Position numbers and translations under genes: made by a program
DNA from: Acidobacteria bacterium 28-1
GTDB lineage: Bacteria > Acidobacteriota > Blastocatellia > Pyrinomonadales > Pyrinomonadaceae
DNA length: 64,000 nucleotides
NCBI GenBank assembly: GCA_002050365.1
Contig: MWYZ01000088.1
Span: 88,074 to 152,073, forward strand
Direction of reading: 5' to 3'
The notes under the pieces: model-generated
The model's input: only the letters and a program-made list of their open reading frames with translations
What the model was told of the DNA's origin: nothing
Database searches by the model: none
Shown here: piece by piece, positions 48,999 to 57,887 of the stretch
How positions within the stretch are numbered: position 1 is the first letter of the stretch
How the letters are laid out: the number at the start of each line of letters is the position of its first letter

Positions 48999-50489
48999 AT
49001 GATTCAAAAAGTTACAATCAAACAAGTTGCCGACGCTTTGAACGCCGAGATTCGGACGGATGAAAATGCTTTTGTCTCCGACGTAACGCACGATTCGCGG
49101 CAAGCGGGAAAGGGCGTACTGTTCGTCGCCGTGCGCGGTTTGACGACTGACGGTCATCGGTTTGTCGAGGACGTAATGCGGCGTGGCGCGGTCGGTGTAA
49201 TTTCCGAATTTGACGCGCCGGAAAATTTTCAAGGCGCGTGGCTAAAAGTTGCCGACGCAAGACGTGCATTGGCACAAGCCGCCGCCATTATCAACGGAAA
49301 TCCCTCGCGTGATTTGAAACTCGTCGGCATCACGGGAACGAACGGCAAAACGACGACGACTTATTTAGTTTTCGCGTTAGCCGAAGCCAACGGCGAAAAA
49401 GGCGCGATGCTGACAACAGTCGAATATCGAATTGCCGAAAAGAGCGAATTAGCCGTCCGCACAACTCCCGAAGCCTCTGATACAAACAGATTTTTGCGCC
49501 ACGCAATTGAAGACGATTGCGAAATGGCGGTGATGGAAACTTCTTCGCAAGCGATTGACCTCAATCGCTGTGATGACTTGCAATTTAAGGTCGCCGTTTT
49601 CACCAATCTCACGCGCGACCATCTCGATTATCATTTGACGATGGAAAATTATTACTCAGCGAAAAAGAAACTTTTCGACGGAAGTTTAGGCGAAAAGCCG
49701 GCGTCAAGCGTCGTCAACATTGACGATGAATACGGCGCGAGATTGGCGAATGAATTAAAGGCGACCAATCAAAAAGTTGTAACTTTCGCGCAAAATAATT
49801 CAGCCGATTTAACGGCGGAAAACATTGAAGTTTCTTTAATTAAAGGAACGTCTTTCGTTTTAAAAACTCCAAACGGTGAAAGAAACATCACGTCGCCACT
49901 TGTGGGAAAGCCACACGTTTATAATATGCTCGCGGCAACTGCAGTCGCGCTCGAACTCGGTTACGATTTGGATAAAATCTCCGACGGTTTGAAAATTTGC
50001 GTCGGTGCGCCCGGACGTTTTGAGCGTGTTCCCCACGACGGCGATTTCGCAGTTGTGGTTGATTACGCACACTCGGACGACGCGCTGCTTAATACTTTGA
50101 AAACGGCGAGAGAATTAACGAGCGGAAAAATCATCACGGTTTTTGGCTGCGGCGGCGATAGAGATAAAACAAAACGCGTACCGATGGGCGAAGTCGCGGG
50201 AAATCACAGCGATTTGGTAATTGTTACATCTGACAATCCGCGCACGGAAAATCCTCTGCAAATTATTTCTGAAATCGAAGTCGGCTTACAAAAAACGAAC
50301 GGTCAATATCTGGTTACTTCCGACCGCCGTGAAGCAATTCATCAAGCAATCGCCAAAGCCAAATCAAATGATGTTGTGCTAATTGCAGGCAAAGGACACG
50401 AAACTTATCAAATTGTCGGCAACGACAAATTTCATTTCGATGATAGAGAGATTGCGCGGGAATCGTTGGAGAATTTGAAGGAAATTTAG
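48999..50489 (+). CDS. murE: UDP-N-acetylmuramoyl-tripeptide synthetase (meso-DAP adding)
   Basis: 496 residues. The Mur ligase ATP site is GITGTNGKTTTTYLV (near 106-120), with VMETSSQAIDLNRCD and FTNLTRDHLDYHLTMENYYS. The substrate motif DNPR in VTSDNPRTENPLQII (near 403-417) points to meso-diaminopimelate, consistent with a Gram-negative wall. It adds the third residue of the peptidoglycan stem peptide. It stands outside the usual mur cluster. Confidence 0.95.
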   Translation: MIQKVTIKQVADALNAEIRTDENAFVSDVTHDSRQAGKGVLFVAVRGLTTDGHRFVEDVMRRGAVGVISEFDAPENFQGAWLKVADARRALAQAAAIINGNPSRDLKLVGITGTNGKTTTTYLVFALAEANGEKGAMLTTVEYRIAEKSELAVRTTPEASDTNRFLRHAIEDDCEMAVMETSSQAIDLNRCDDLQFKVAVFTNLTRDHLDYHLTMENYYSAKKKLFDGSLGEKPASSVVNIDDEYGARLANELKATNQKVVTFAQNNSADLTAENIEVSLIKGTSFVLKTPNGERNITSPLVGKPHVYNMLAATAVALELGYDLDKISDGLKICVGAPGRFERVPHDGDFAVVVDYAHSDDALLNTLKTARELTSGKIITVFGCGGDRDKTKRVPMGEVAGNHSDLVIVTSDNPRTENPLQIISEIEVGLQKTNGQYLVTSDRREAIHQAIAKAKSNDVVLIAGKGHETYQIVGNDKFHFDDREIARESLENLKEI

Positions 50490-50574
50490 AAAAGAAATTA
50501 GCCACGAATAATACGAATAACACGAATGAAGGCAAAAAATAATTCGTGTTATTCGTATTATTCGTGGCTATAAT
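50490..50574. terminator. Perfect inverted repeat, bidirectional terminator (murE/HNH)
   Basis: Tandem ACGAATAAT-type units (gccacgaataatacgaataa...) are answered by their exact complement (ttcgtgttattcgtattatt...), giving about 25 paired bases with a short A-rich loop. Unlike most others in the window, the unit length is 9. Confidence 0.8.
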
Positions 50575-51153
50575 TTACGCGGCAATGCGCACTGCCGTTG
50601 GTTCAGCCTCAACATCGGAATCTTCCATAAACAGATATTTCTTCCATTCGGGTTTCGATTCGGCGTAATGGCAAAGCAGAACGCGGTCGAGTCCGACGCT
50701 TAAATATCTTTGCGGAGTCAACAGTGGCATCCTCGCTTGGTCGGGTGTGCGATTTCCTTTGCGCTGGTTGCAGGGAACACACGCCGTCGCCAGATTTTGC
50801 GGGACGCTTTCGCCGCCTTGAGCGCGCGGCAAAATATGGTCAAGCGTCAAATCCGAAGCGTGTCGGTGGTCGCCGCAATACTGACAGCGATATTTGTCGC
50901 GGATGTAAATACGCGCCCGTTTCATCGTTGATTCGTTGCGTTTGCGGTGGACGTTAACGTATGTCCGTAGGCGAACAACGCTCGGCACCGAAATCGTTTG
51001 CGACGGCGAGCGCAAAACATTCGCGCCGTCATTTTCCTCGACAAAAACTTTGCCGCGAAACCACATACAAACCGCTCGCGCCACGCCAACCGTGCCAAGC
51101 GGTTCATATGAAAAATTTAAGAGCAGAACTCTACCCGTTATCAATGGAATCAC
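50575..51153 (-). CDS. HNH endonuclease, chromosomal type
   Basis: 192 residues, starting PLITGRVLLLNFSYEPLGTV after the initiator. The HNH core is CQYCGDHRHASDLTLDHILP (near 95-114) and CVPCNQRKGNRTP (near 134), with two CxxC zinc knuckles. This type is widespread, usually single-copy and not obviously mobile; the biological role is unknown. The GAGGAGGT-like site before the start is strong. Confidence 0.88.
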   Translation of the reverse strand: MIPLITGRVLLLNFSYEPLGTVGVARAVCMWFRGKVFVEENDGANVLRSPSQTISVPSVVRLRTYVNVHRKRNESTMKRARIYIRDKYRCQYCGDHRHASDLTLDHILPRAQGGESVPQNLATACVPCNQRKGNRTPDQARMPLLTPQRYLSVGLDRVLLCHYAESKPEWKKYLFMEDSDVEAEPTAVRIAA

Positions 51154-51418
51154 CTCCTCGAGATTGTTAATTGTTTAAATGAAATCAAATTCAAATCGGA
51201 TGTAATCGCAATATATTGTGTAAGCCTTTACGAACTGCCACTATAATAAACGATTCTTATGCGATTTGTATATGAATTTTTTGTAAATTGTTATTTCACT
51301 TTGTTATTTTGAAACAAATCAGAAAATTTGAATAAATTATTTTTGACTTTCAATCAGACAAATTTAACTGCATTTTGAAATTTTTTCGTGGTAAAATCTT
51401 CACGACGAGCGGAGTAAA

Positions 51419-51727
51419 ATGAACGAAGCCAAAAAAATGCAAAGATTACATCAACTCTCGGTCAAAGGCGAAACTTTGACGGCGGTAGAACAAACCGCGC
51501 TGCAAAATTGGTATGAAAATTTAGACCGCGAAGAGGAGTTGATTTTGAACGATTCTCAGCCGATTCAAAACGCCGAAGAATTGCGCGAACAACTTGCCGA
51601 TACGACTAAACAATCAGTGAAAATAAGCCGTGAAATCGAATCTTTGATTTCGCAAAACACCGCTTTGCGAAACGAAAATCAATCATTAAAAAACTCTCGA
51701 AAACAGTCTGTAATCCTTTATGAATGA
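51419..51727 (+). CDS. Coiled-coil hypothetical protein
   Basis: 102 residues, Glu/Gln/Asn-rich. The second half (EELREQLADTTKQSVKISRE; LRNENQSLKNSRKQ) has heptads of a coiled coil. The first part, LHQLSVKGETLTAVEQTALQ, occurs in many short bacterial ORFs next to PIN/DUF proteins, but I cannot name a family. The ATG lies directly behind GAGCGGAGTAAA. The next gene begins 24 bases after its stop. Confidence 0.55.
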   Translation: MNEAKKMQRLHQLSVKGETLTAVEQTALQNWYENLDREEELILNDSQPIQNAEELREQLADTTKQSVKISREIESLISQNTALRNENQSLKNSRKQSVILYE

Positions 51728-51751
51728 AGAAAAATCATCATTCCCGATTTT

Positions 51752-52381
51752 TTGGTGAAAAATTTCCTTTTAGATAAAATTGAAAAAACATTTTTTGGGA
51801 AACGGTTTATCAGGACTGATATATTTGGAACTAATTGTGCAATTTTCTTTGAGTGGTGTAGTCTTATTGCAACAAAACATCAAAAAGATTGGAAACCTTT
51901 CTTAAATTCTTTTGGTGTAATGGAAAATGAACAGACTCATCTTCGTAATATAAAAGACAGAAGTTTAGATACAACAATAATTCCTTACTGCGAAAATTTG
52001 ACGTTTTTTGAAATATTTTGGAATGAGTTAAGACTTTTGGATAACAAATTAGAGGAAAAACCTTTAGATACGTACAACAGAAACAAAGATATTAAGTTGC
52101 CTGTTGACGGTATTTTAGATGCGGCTTCGTTTTGGGCGTTAAAAGGTGCTGTTTTTGGATTAGTTTATCCTGAAATTACCAAGAAAATTTATACAAATGG
52201 CTTGAAAAACAATCAAATGATTTACGACATTTCGGAATACAGTAGGATAAATGTCGCAGAAAAGTTAGGGACACAGAAACTTTCTGCCTATGATGATAAA
52301 AGAGACAATTTAAACTTAATTTATGCTGACTATGTATTCCGCAATTGTTCGGATGAAATTATCTCAAACCTTATTCTTTGA
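51752..52381 (+). CDS. Hypothetical protein, helical
   Basis: 209 residues from a TTG (or the next GTG). It is rich in Phe, Trp, Lys and Asn and lower in GC than its neighbours, which suggests transfer. Segments such as FFEWCSLIATKHQKDWKPFL and IYADYVFRNCSDEIISNLIL look alpha-helical and soluble. No family is recognised. It runs toward the 3' end of rtcB, so it is convergent with the RNA-repair island. Confidence 0.5.
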   Translation: MVKNFLLDKIEKTFFGKRFIRTDIFGTNCAIFFEWCSLIATKHQKDWKPFLNSFGVMENEQTHLRNIKDRSLDTTIIPYCENLTFFEIFWNELRLLDNKLEEKPLDTYNRNKDIKLPVDGILDAASFWALKGAVFGLVYPEITKKIYTNGLKNNQMIYDISEYSRINVAEKLGTQKLSAYDDKRDNLNLIYADYVFRNCSDEIISNLIL

Positions 52382-52438
52382 CAAAAATATTTAAAATAAT
52401 GCACGATGCAGAAATTCTTGTATCGTGCGTTATTTCAT

Positions 52439-54583
52439 TTACCCTTTCACGCAAACGACTTGCTTCAACTGCGCGACGACTTCGACCAAATCGCGCTGAT
52501 TACGCATCACTTCGTCAATGTCTTTGTAAGCCGACGGGATTTCGTCAATTACGCCCGCGTCTTTGCGACATTCAACGCCCGCCGTTTGACGTTCCAAATC
52601 CTCGCGCGAGAACGACTTTTTCGCCTGTGTGCGCGACATCTTGCGACCCGCGCCGTGCGAGCAGGAATTGAAACTCTGCGGATTTCCCAAACCCGAAATG
52701 ATGAACGATTTCGCGCCCATCGAGCCGGGAATAATTCCGTAACGACCCGCTTCGGCGTTGATTGCGCCTTTGCGCGTGACGTAAACTGTTTCGCCGAAAT
52801 GTTCTTCCGCCGCCACGTAATTGTGATGGCAGTTGACCGCGATTTCCGGCGTGAAATCTTCGCCCTCGTTGAACATTCGGTTAAATTGTTTGAGCAGCCG
52901 CTTCATCATAATCTCGCGGTTTTTGAACGCAAACGCTTGCGCCCATTCCAAATCGCGCCAGTAATTCTTGAACTCTTCAGTTCCTTGAATAAAATAAGCG
53001 AGATTCGGGTCGGGAAGCTCGTTCAATTTATGCAGAGACTTCGCCGTTTCAATATGGCGCGAAGCGATTTCATTCCCGATATTACGCGAGCCGGAATGCA
53101 GCATCAGCCAAACATTATCTTCGGTATCAAGACAAACTTCTAAAAAATGATTGCCGCCGCCGAGCGTGCCGAGTTGTTTCATCGCCTTCGCCTTGCGGTG
53201 CTGGACGCCTTTGTGCAAATCGCCGAAACTCTTCCAGCCTTCCCACGCTAAAGATTCGTCAACCGCATCTTTGTGTTCATTGAAACCGACTGGAATTGTG
53301 CGCTCGATTTGATGACGCAAATCTTTCAATCTGCCTTCGAGAATTGAGCTTTTGAAAGGCGTTTTGACCGCCATCATTCCGCAATTGTGAACGAAAACTC
53401 CGGCTTCCAAAGCGAAATTGTGATATTCGGGAACGGTCAAACAGTAAACGTCTTCGCGTTCGGCAATTGCTTTGACGGAAACGACTTTGTGATTGTAACC
53501 GTGTAAAGAGCGACGATGATTGTGCAAACCAATTCCGCTTTTCACTTGTTCGCCGCAAGTTTCGCAATCGTAAAGTCGATTGGCGATTTCCTTGCTTTTG
53601 GCGCGACCTTTTTCGCTTTGATTATACGAGACGAGAAACTGCTTTCCGCGTTTGCCATTACCTGCGACCGACGTTTTGAAATGTTCGGGATTTTCTACCA
53701 TATATTTCAAAATGTTTTTCGTTCCGCGCTCCGCGAAATACGAATGACCTTCGGCGGTTTGTGCTTTTGCAAATAAAGCCGCGACTCGCTTTTGTTCAAA
53801 CTCAGGAGATTGCCAGTGTTCGTTGCGGTCAACCAAATTGCGATGATAAACCGAATGTGCCGACGCGCTCATAAATTCCAAATTTTCAGGACGATTATCG
53901 GCTTCACCAAAATTTTTGTGATGAATCACCGTTTTGTCGTTCTCAAATCTTGGAACGTCGCCAAGCAAACCGCTTCGGGCAACAATCCAGTGCGCTCTTT
54001 GCATTCTGCCCGAATAATTTTGCTGAACAAGAACGTAACCGTCTTTGTCAATTTCACGATAAAGCGGCATTAAAGATTCGCCGGTTTTCAAATTTTCAGC
54101 TTCAACAAAACTTCCGTCACGAAGCATAAATTTGTGGTCGGGTGTGCAGCGAATTTCTGCGCCGTTATCCAAAATGATTTTGACGAGTTCAGCATTTGCG
54201 CGCGTCTTTTTCGCCGTCGCTTTTGCGGCGACAACCTTTCCGCTTTCCGTGCAGGCATAAACGAAAATCTCTTTGTCATTTTCCGCAAGTTCACGAAGCG
54301 AATAAGATTTTCCGTCGAGCGTCGGCACGAGCGTGTTGCCCGTGAAACAACCGATGTCAACGCCGACAGTGGCCGGAATCACCGCGTCTTTCGTCGCAAT
54401 GACCGACCCGACCATCGAGCCGATTCCGAGATGCGCGTCCGGCATCAGCGCGACGTGCTTATAAAGACACGGCAAACGCGAGACGTTGCGGAGCATATTG
54501 TGTTCGTCGGTTGAAAGAGCGTGTCCGACCCACGAAATAATGTCGGCTTTCGCGCCGCTGATGTTTAGTTTGTTATGTGGCAT
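52439..54583 (-). CDS. rtcB: RNA-splicing ligase RtcB, interrupted by an intein
   Basis: 714 residues from the ATG at 54583 (MPHNKLNISGAKADIISWVG), preceded by AGGAGG. Without the 322-residue intein it is 392 residues, the family length. RtcB joins 2',3'-cyclic-phosphate or 3'-phosphate ends to 5'-OH ends using GTP and Mn2+. Metal and guanylate ligands are visible: the Cys of GVDIG-CGMMAV, GGGNHFLEVC, LHSGSRNIGNE, VNCHHNYVAAEE and the guanylated His of SCSHGAGRKMSR. It lies downstream of Y RNA genes and rsr on the same strand, the known rsr-Y RNA-rtc context. RtcA is absent. Confidence 0.95.
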   Translation of the reverse strand: MPHNKLNISGAKADIISWVGHALSTDEHNMLRNVSRLPCLYKHVALMPDAHLGIGSMVGSVIATKDAVIPATVGVDIGCFTGNTLVPTLDGKSYSLRELAENDKEIFVYACTESGKVVAAKATAKKTRANAELVKIILDNGAEIRCTPDHKFMLRDGSFVEAENLKTGESLMPLYREIDKDGYVLVQQNYSGRMQRAHWIVARSGLLGDVPRFENDKTVIHHKNFGEADNRPENLEFMSASAHSVYHRNLVDRNEHWQSPEFEQKRVAALFAKAQTAEGHSYFAERGTKNILKYMVENPEHFKTSVAGNGKRGKQFLVSYNQSEKGRAKSKEIANRLYDCETCGEQVKSGIGLHNHRRSLHGYNHKVVSVKAIAEREDVYCLTVPEYHNFALEAGVFVHNCGMMAVKTPFKSSILEGRLKDLRHQIERTIPVGFNEHKDAVDESLAWEGWKSFGDLHKGVQHRKAKAMKQLGTLGGGNHFLEVCLDTEDNVWLMLHSGSRNIGNEIASRHIETAKSLHKLNELPDPNLAYFIQGTEEFKNYWRDLEWAQAFAFKNREIMMKRLLKQFNRMFNEGEDFTPEIAVNCHHNYVAAEEHFGETVYVTRKGAINAEAGRYGIIPGSMGAKSFIISGLGNPQSFNSCSHGAGRKMSRTQAKKSFSREDLERQTAGVECRKDAGVIDEIPSAYKDIDEVMRNQRDLVEVVAQLKQVVCVKG
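53384..54349 (-). mobile_element. RtcB intein with HNH homing endonuclease
   Basis: 322 residues from Cys1 of CFTGNTLVPTLDGKSYSLRE to the C-terminal FALEAGVFVHN, then the extein Cys. Block A (CFTGNTLV), block B (NGAEIRCTPDHKFMLRDG, with TxxH-like TPDH), and the C-terminal block F/G (REDVYCLTVPEYHNFALEAG and VHN-C) are intact, so splicing should work. An HNH nuclease sits in the centre (VIHHKNFGEADNRPENLEFM), followed by a Zn-finger-like CETCGEQVKSGIGLHNHRRS. The insertion is exactly before the metal-binding Cys of RtcB, the site also used by archaeal RtcB inteins. Confidence 0.93.
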
Positions 54584-54669
54584 ATTTCCTCCTTTTTCAT
54601 TTATCATTTGACATTCAACATTTATCAAAAGTCGCTGATAAAGAATAAGTGTTCAATGATAAATGTCGA

Positions 54670-54734
54670 GGGCGACAAGGTTGTGAAAGCGACGCTGCAC
54701 ATTTTCAAGATGTAGTCGCAATCGGCATTCGCCC
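54670..54734 (-). ncRNA. Y RNA-like gene G, short form
   Basis: 65 nt. The closing helix GGGCGA/TCGCCC is followed by the Ro motif strands AATGCCG and CCTTG. An inner helix GCGAC/GTCGC and an ACAT/ATGT hairpin complete it. No T arm or acceptor is present, so it is a Y RNA core without a tRNA-like domain. It lies 87 bases upstream of the rtcB start on the same strand. Confidence 0.65.
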
Positions 54735-54768
54735 GAAAGTTAAATTATAATGTTTAGATTGTAAATTT

Positions 54769-54879
54769 GGCGACAAGTTTTGGCGAGAGTTCCGCCCGTA
54801 AATTTTTATGGAGCGGGCGAAACTTGAACTCGCTCAACCTGAAAAGGTTTTTACCATGTATTCTCAACCGGCATTCGCC
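54769..54879 (-). ncRNA. Y RNA-like gene F with permuted tRNA-like domain
   Basis: 111 nt. The ends GGCGA/TCGCC pair, with AATGCCGG on the 5' side and AAAACTTG on the 3' side as the Ro motif. The domain inside has, in order, a T arm (GCGAG-TTCAAGT-TTCGC), a 3' acceptor strand CCGCTCC, a loop ATAAAAATTTA, and a 5' acceptor strand CGGGCGG. The order of the acceptor strands is reversed relative to a tRNA, as in YrlA. Confidence 0.75.
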
Positions 54880-54882
54880 AAT

Positions 54883-54976
54883 GGCGACGAGTTTGCTGAG
54901 AGTTCCGCCCGTCAATCGAAATCGGGTGGGCAAGAATCGAACTTGCTAATCCAATGTATTCCCGACGGCATTCGCC
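54883..54976 (-). ncRNA. Y RNA-like gene E with permuted tRNA-like domain
   Basis: 94 nt. GGCGA and TCGCC close the helix, with AATGCCGTCGGG and CAAACTCG next to it. The T arm GCAAG-TTCGATT-CTTGC, the 3' acceptor strand CCACCCG, a loop ATTTCGATTGA and the 5' strand CGGGCGG follow in permuted order, then a shortened D-side segment AACTCTCAGC. It is directly adjacent to copy F (3 bases apart). Confidence 0.75.
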
Positions 54977-55037
54977 AAAAATTAAAATCTGGTAACAATC
55001 CGACTAACAGATAGTTTTCTTTCTTTAACACCCGAAT

Positions 55038-55440
55038 TCAGCCGCGCAAACGTATCAGTCCTGCCGCTGTATGTCTGAAACCGCATTGGTCGTAAAAATT
55101 TTGCAGATGCGGCTCGAAATCCACATGCAGCCACTCGACACCATGTTCTTTCGACGCTTCAGCCGCGCGTTTTACCAACTCGGTTCCGATTCCGCGTCGT
55201 CTGAATTCCTTGTCAACGGTCGTATCCAAAATAAATGCGTGCTGCGCGCCGTCCCACGCGACATTAACAAAGCCGATTAATCGCTTTTCATGATAAGCGC
55301 AAACAAAAAGCAGGCTGTGTTCCAGAACCGGAAGAAAATCCCATGTTTTATGATTTTACCCAAGCGTTGGCAAACAGCGTGTTCAACTCGTCATTCGTTA
55401 CTGCCGGACTGATTTGATAATTAATGTCGAATTCATTCAT
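55038..55440 (-). pseudogene. GNAT N-acetyltransferase with frameshift
   Basis: A start MNEFDINYQISPAVTNDELN leads into an AAAA run near 55352-55356, where the frame breaks (TAA). Removing one A joins it to NHKTWDFLPVLEHSLLFVCA and on to LDTTVDKEFRRRGIGTELVK, the acetyl-CoA motif RRRGIGTEL, then EWLHVDFEPHLQNFYDQCGF. The complete protein would be about 133 residues. The enzyme class acetylates amines; the substrate is unknown. It is inserted between Y RNA copies D (remnant) and E. Confidence 0.75.
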
Positions 55441-55461
55441 AAATTTTTATCTAAGCCTCAA

Positions 55462-55490
55462 AAATCAATATACTGCCGACGGCATTCGCC
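55462..55490 (-). ncRNA. Y RNA 5' remnant D
   Basis: GGCGAATGCCGTCGGCAGTA followed by TATTG resembles the first 25 bases of copy E (GGCGAATGCCGTCGGGAATA and CATTG). No 3' strand with TTGTCGCC was found within a few hundred bases, and the frameshifted GNAT gene begins 22 bases downstream. It is best read as a truncated copy. Confidence 0.45.
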
Positions 55491-55584
55491 AAAATTTAAT
55501 TTGAAGGTTGAATTTAATTAGTTGAGGTTGAAATGTCCTTCTCGAAAGCCAACTGTCACGATAAATCTAGTGTATGAAATGAAT

Positions 55585-56121
55585 CTAACAGCTTGAACGA
55601 GTATGGTCGAGAAAAATGTGTCTAGCTAAGAAGCTGTCATCTGATAAAACTTCTTGCAACTCCCGCAATTTATCTGGAGAATCATGAAAGTAATATCCAT
55701 TAATCCATAAGTCCGTGACATATTCAGGAAAAAGTAATCTTCCGTTTTTCGTAAATCTTACCTTTCCTGTTTTACCGCTTTGCATTTGCTGAGACCATAG
55801 TTGCCGAGCATCTATCAAATGTTCTTTGAGTTTGTCGCTATTAAGATGTTGTTGGCACAAATTGAAAACTTTAAATAAGAAAATAGCTTCATTATTAGAA
55901 ACAAATTTTCTAAAAGTAAGTAAAAAGGAACGTAAGAGATCCTCATCTGGTTGTTTACTCGAAAATGATAATCCGTTTACTCGGTCAAAGTTGAAACTTA
56001 ATGAAGTTCCAAATCCGTTTAATATCAAACGACTATTAAGGAGTTCTTCTGCTCTTTGCACAAAAAGTTCTAAATTTTCCCGAACAGAAAAAGAATTTTG
56101 TATAGTGTTTCTTCTAGCCAT
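55585..56121 (-). CDS. Hypothetical protein between rsr and rtcB
   Basis: 178 residues, soluble and mixed alpha/beta, rich in Phe, Leu, Asn and Ser (FSVRENLELFVQRAEELLNS; LRSFLLTFRKFVSNNEAIFL). It ends in FLARHIFLDHTRSSC. It does not match a family I recognise. GC and codon use are lower than the housekeeping genes. It sits within the Rsr/Y RNA/RtcB region, in line with transfer, but any link to RNA repair is only by location. Confidence 0.55.
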   Translation of the reverse strand: MARRNTIQNSFSVRENLELFVQRAEELLNSRLILNGFGTSLSFNFDRVNGLSFSSKQPDEDLLRSFLLTFRKFVSNNEAIFLFKVFNLCQQHLNSDKLKEHLIDARQLWSQQMQSGKTGKVRFTKNGRLLFPEYVTDLWINGYYFHDSPDKLRELQEVLSDDSFLARHIFLDHTRSSC

Positions 56122-56211
56122 AACTACTCCGTCAAATTACAAATATTCTAATCATTAAATAATACTTAATGAAAGTGAATAACAAAATCGCTTTTGCTAC
56201 TCACTTTCATT

Positions 56212-57777
56212 TTACAATTCAACCTTCTCAATCACACCAACCCAATATTCCGCGTTCAGAGTTCCTTTCGAGAATTCCGAAACGACATCGAACACCGTGT
56301 CGGAGAAACCGCCGATGTTGAGAATGTCGGCGCGTTCCTGCGCCTGGCTCGAAGCGTTTGGCTGGATGTCTATGCAGACGAGTTTCGCGTTTCGGTTGCG
56401 GGTTTTGAATTGATTCCATTCGGTCATCGTGTCCGTTCCGTTATTCCACGAACGGTTTGAATCAATCCACGATTCGTTGTCCGAAACGTAAATTAGCACG
56501 TCGCCCGTTGCGCGTCGGCGATTCAATTTTGCCAGCGGGAGCGAGCAGTTCGTTCCGCCCGAAGGCAGCGTCGAGAGCCGTTCGGCGTTGGTCATCACCG
56601 AATCGCGCGGGTTCAGGCGAATCTCGTTCAGGCGGTCGCTGAACGGCAGAATTTCCGCCGTCGGATTTTTCCGCAAAATCGCCGCCGCAACTAACGCGGC
56701 GATGTCAATACATTTGACTTGCGAAGTCGCGCCCGGACGATAGCCCGTCGCGGGCGAGTGCATCGAGCCGGAAACGTCGGGGAAAACACAAACTTTCCCC
56801 GCAATTTCAGGCACGTTTTCGATTGCCGTTTCCATCGCGTCCTGCAACGCTTCGGTGATTTCACCAGGCATCTGCGCGTTGGCGTTCGCCGCCTGAAAAG
56901 CCGACAGCAATTGAAAGGGAAAAACTTTCGAGCGGCGAATCGCTTCCGCGTCACGAAGGCGATTGGCGATTAGCCCGACCATTTCCGCATCCGCCAGAAC
57001 GCTGTGACGCGAGAAAGTATTCAGATTCAATCTCGTCATCGTCCAACCCGCGTTGCGGGCGATTTCCTTCCAATGCGCCGTTTCAAGCGGCAGAGCCGTC
57101 AACATCTGAAACGGAACATTCGGAATTTCGCCTTCACTATTCGCCTTGAAACGCTCGAACGATTTCACAATCTCCGGCAATTTATCGGCATCAATATCGC
57201 GCCCGGTAAAATAACCGTAAAGTGCTTCGCGTTCCGCGTCAGCCGGTTTCGGGTGAACCATTTTCAAAATGTCGGCGAACGAAGGCGTTTGCCCGACGGA
57301 TTGTTTGAAAATCTGTTCGGCACGTCTGGTTTCAAACCATTCGCGCACGAGACGCTTCGGCAGAGAACCGAGCGATTTACACCCGACCGCGCCGCTTCGC
57401 ATAATCTGCACAAAGTTTCTGAGCATCTTTCCGTTGTCAATAACGAGCGGAAAGGTTTTCTCAAACAACGCTTTGTCTTTCATCGAAAGCACGGCGACGA
57501 GCAGCGCGGGCATATCTTTCATATAACCGCGAGTTCGGGCAAAGACGGCAGTTTTCGCCACGAATTCCGCGTCGAGTTCCTTCGCAAGCGCGAGAACTTT
57601 TTCAAGCTGCTCACCGGCTTCGGCGTAAAAAGTTCGGGTAAAAGTTCCGGTCGCCCCATATTGCGCGAGCGCTTGTTTCGGCGAGAGTTTATAAGCCTTT
57701 CCGCCCGCTTCGTTGATGGTGTCAGCCTTTGGCGTGAACATTCCTTTAACGGTTTGAAATAGATTTTTATTTGCCAT
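56212..57777 (-). CDS. rsr: Rsr, Ro60 orthologue (TROVE domain)
   Basis: 521 residues from the ATG at 57777 (MANKNLFQTVKGMFTPKADT), after a GGAGG site. The TROVE/HEAT-repeat ring spans about residues 20-345 (LSPKQALAQYGATGTFTRTF; PALLVAVLSMKDKALFEKTF; GCKSLGSLPKRLVREWFETR). The C-terminal von Willebrand A-like domain carries a MIDAS-type DVSGSMHSP (near 345) and LPSGGTNCSLPLAKLNR. Ro60 rings bind misfolded RNA ends and Y RNAs; in bacteria Rsr acts with Y RNA and PNPase in RNA decay. Y RNA C lies directly upstream and D-G between this gene and rtcB. Confidence 0.95.
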   Translation of the reverse strand: MANKNLFQTVKGMFTPKADTINEAGGKAYKLSPKQALAQYGATGTFTRTFYAEAGEQLEKVLALAKELDAEFVAKTAVFARTRGYMKDMPALLVAVLSMKDKALFEKTFPLVIDNGKMLRNFVQIMRSGAVGCKSLGSLPKRLVREWFETRRAEQIFKQSVGQTPSFADILKMVHPKPADAEREALYGYFTGRDIDADKLPEIVKSFERFKANSEGEIPNVPFQMLTALPLETAHWKEIARNAGWTMTRLNLNTFSRHSVLADAEMVGLIANRLRDAEAIRRSKVFPFQLLSAFQAANANAQMPGEITEALQDAMETAIENVPEIAGKVCVFPDVSGSMHSPATGYRPGATSQVKCIDIAALVAAAILRKNPTAEILPFSDRLNEIRLNPRDSVMTNAERLSTLPSGGTNCSLPLAKLNRRRATGDVLIYVSDNESWIDSNRSWNNGTDTMTEWNQFKTRNRNAKLVCIDIQPNASSQAQERADILNIGGFSDTVFDVVSEFSKGTLNAEYWVGVIEKVEL

Positions 57778-57798
57778 ATTTTCCTCCTGATTAATCAA

Positions 57799-57882
57799 TT
57801 ACGGATTTCAAATTACGAATTACGAATTGAAAACAAATTTCTGAAATTCGTAATTCGTAATTTGAAATCCGTAAATGGTATT
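57799..57882. repeat. ATTACGA heptamer inverted repeat upstream of rsr
   Basis: Units ATTTCAA, ATTACGA, ATTACGA, ATTGAAA and their inverted complement (ttcgtaattcgtaatttgaa) form a hairpin of about 33 bases per arm, nearly the same as the element between the two rsmD-like genes at 20.9 kb. It separates the tRNA/Y RNA array from rsr. Confidence 0.8.
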
Positions 57883-57887
57883 AAAAA

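Noticed and set aside
52378..53143. Long plus-strand ORFs opposite rtcB and rsr (e.g. 52406-53143, 57004-57762)
   Set aside because: They are antisense to clearly conserved genes and are Arg/Phe-rich in the manner of shadow frames.
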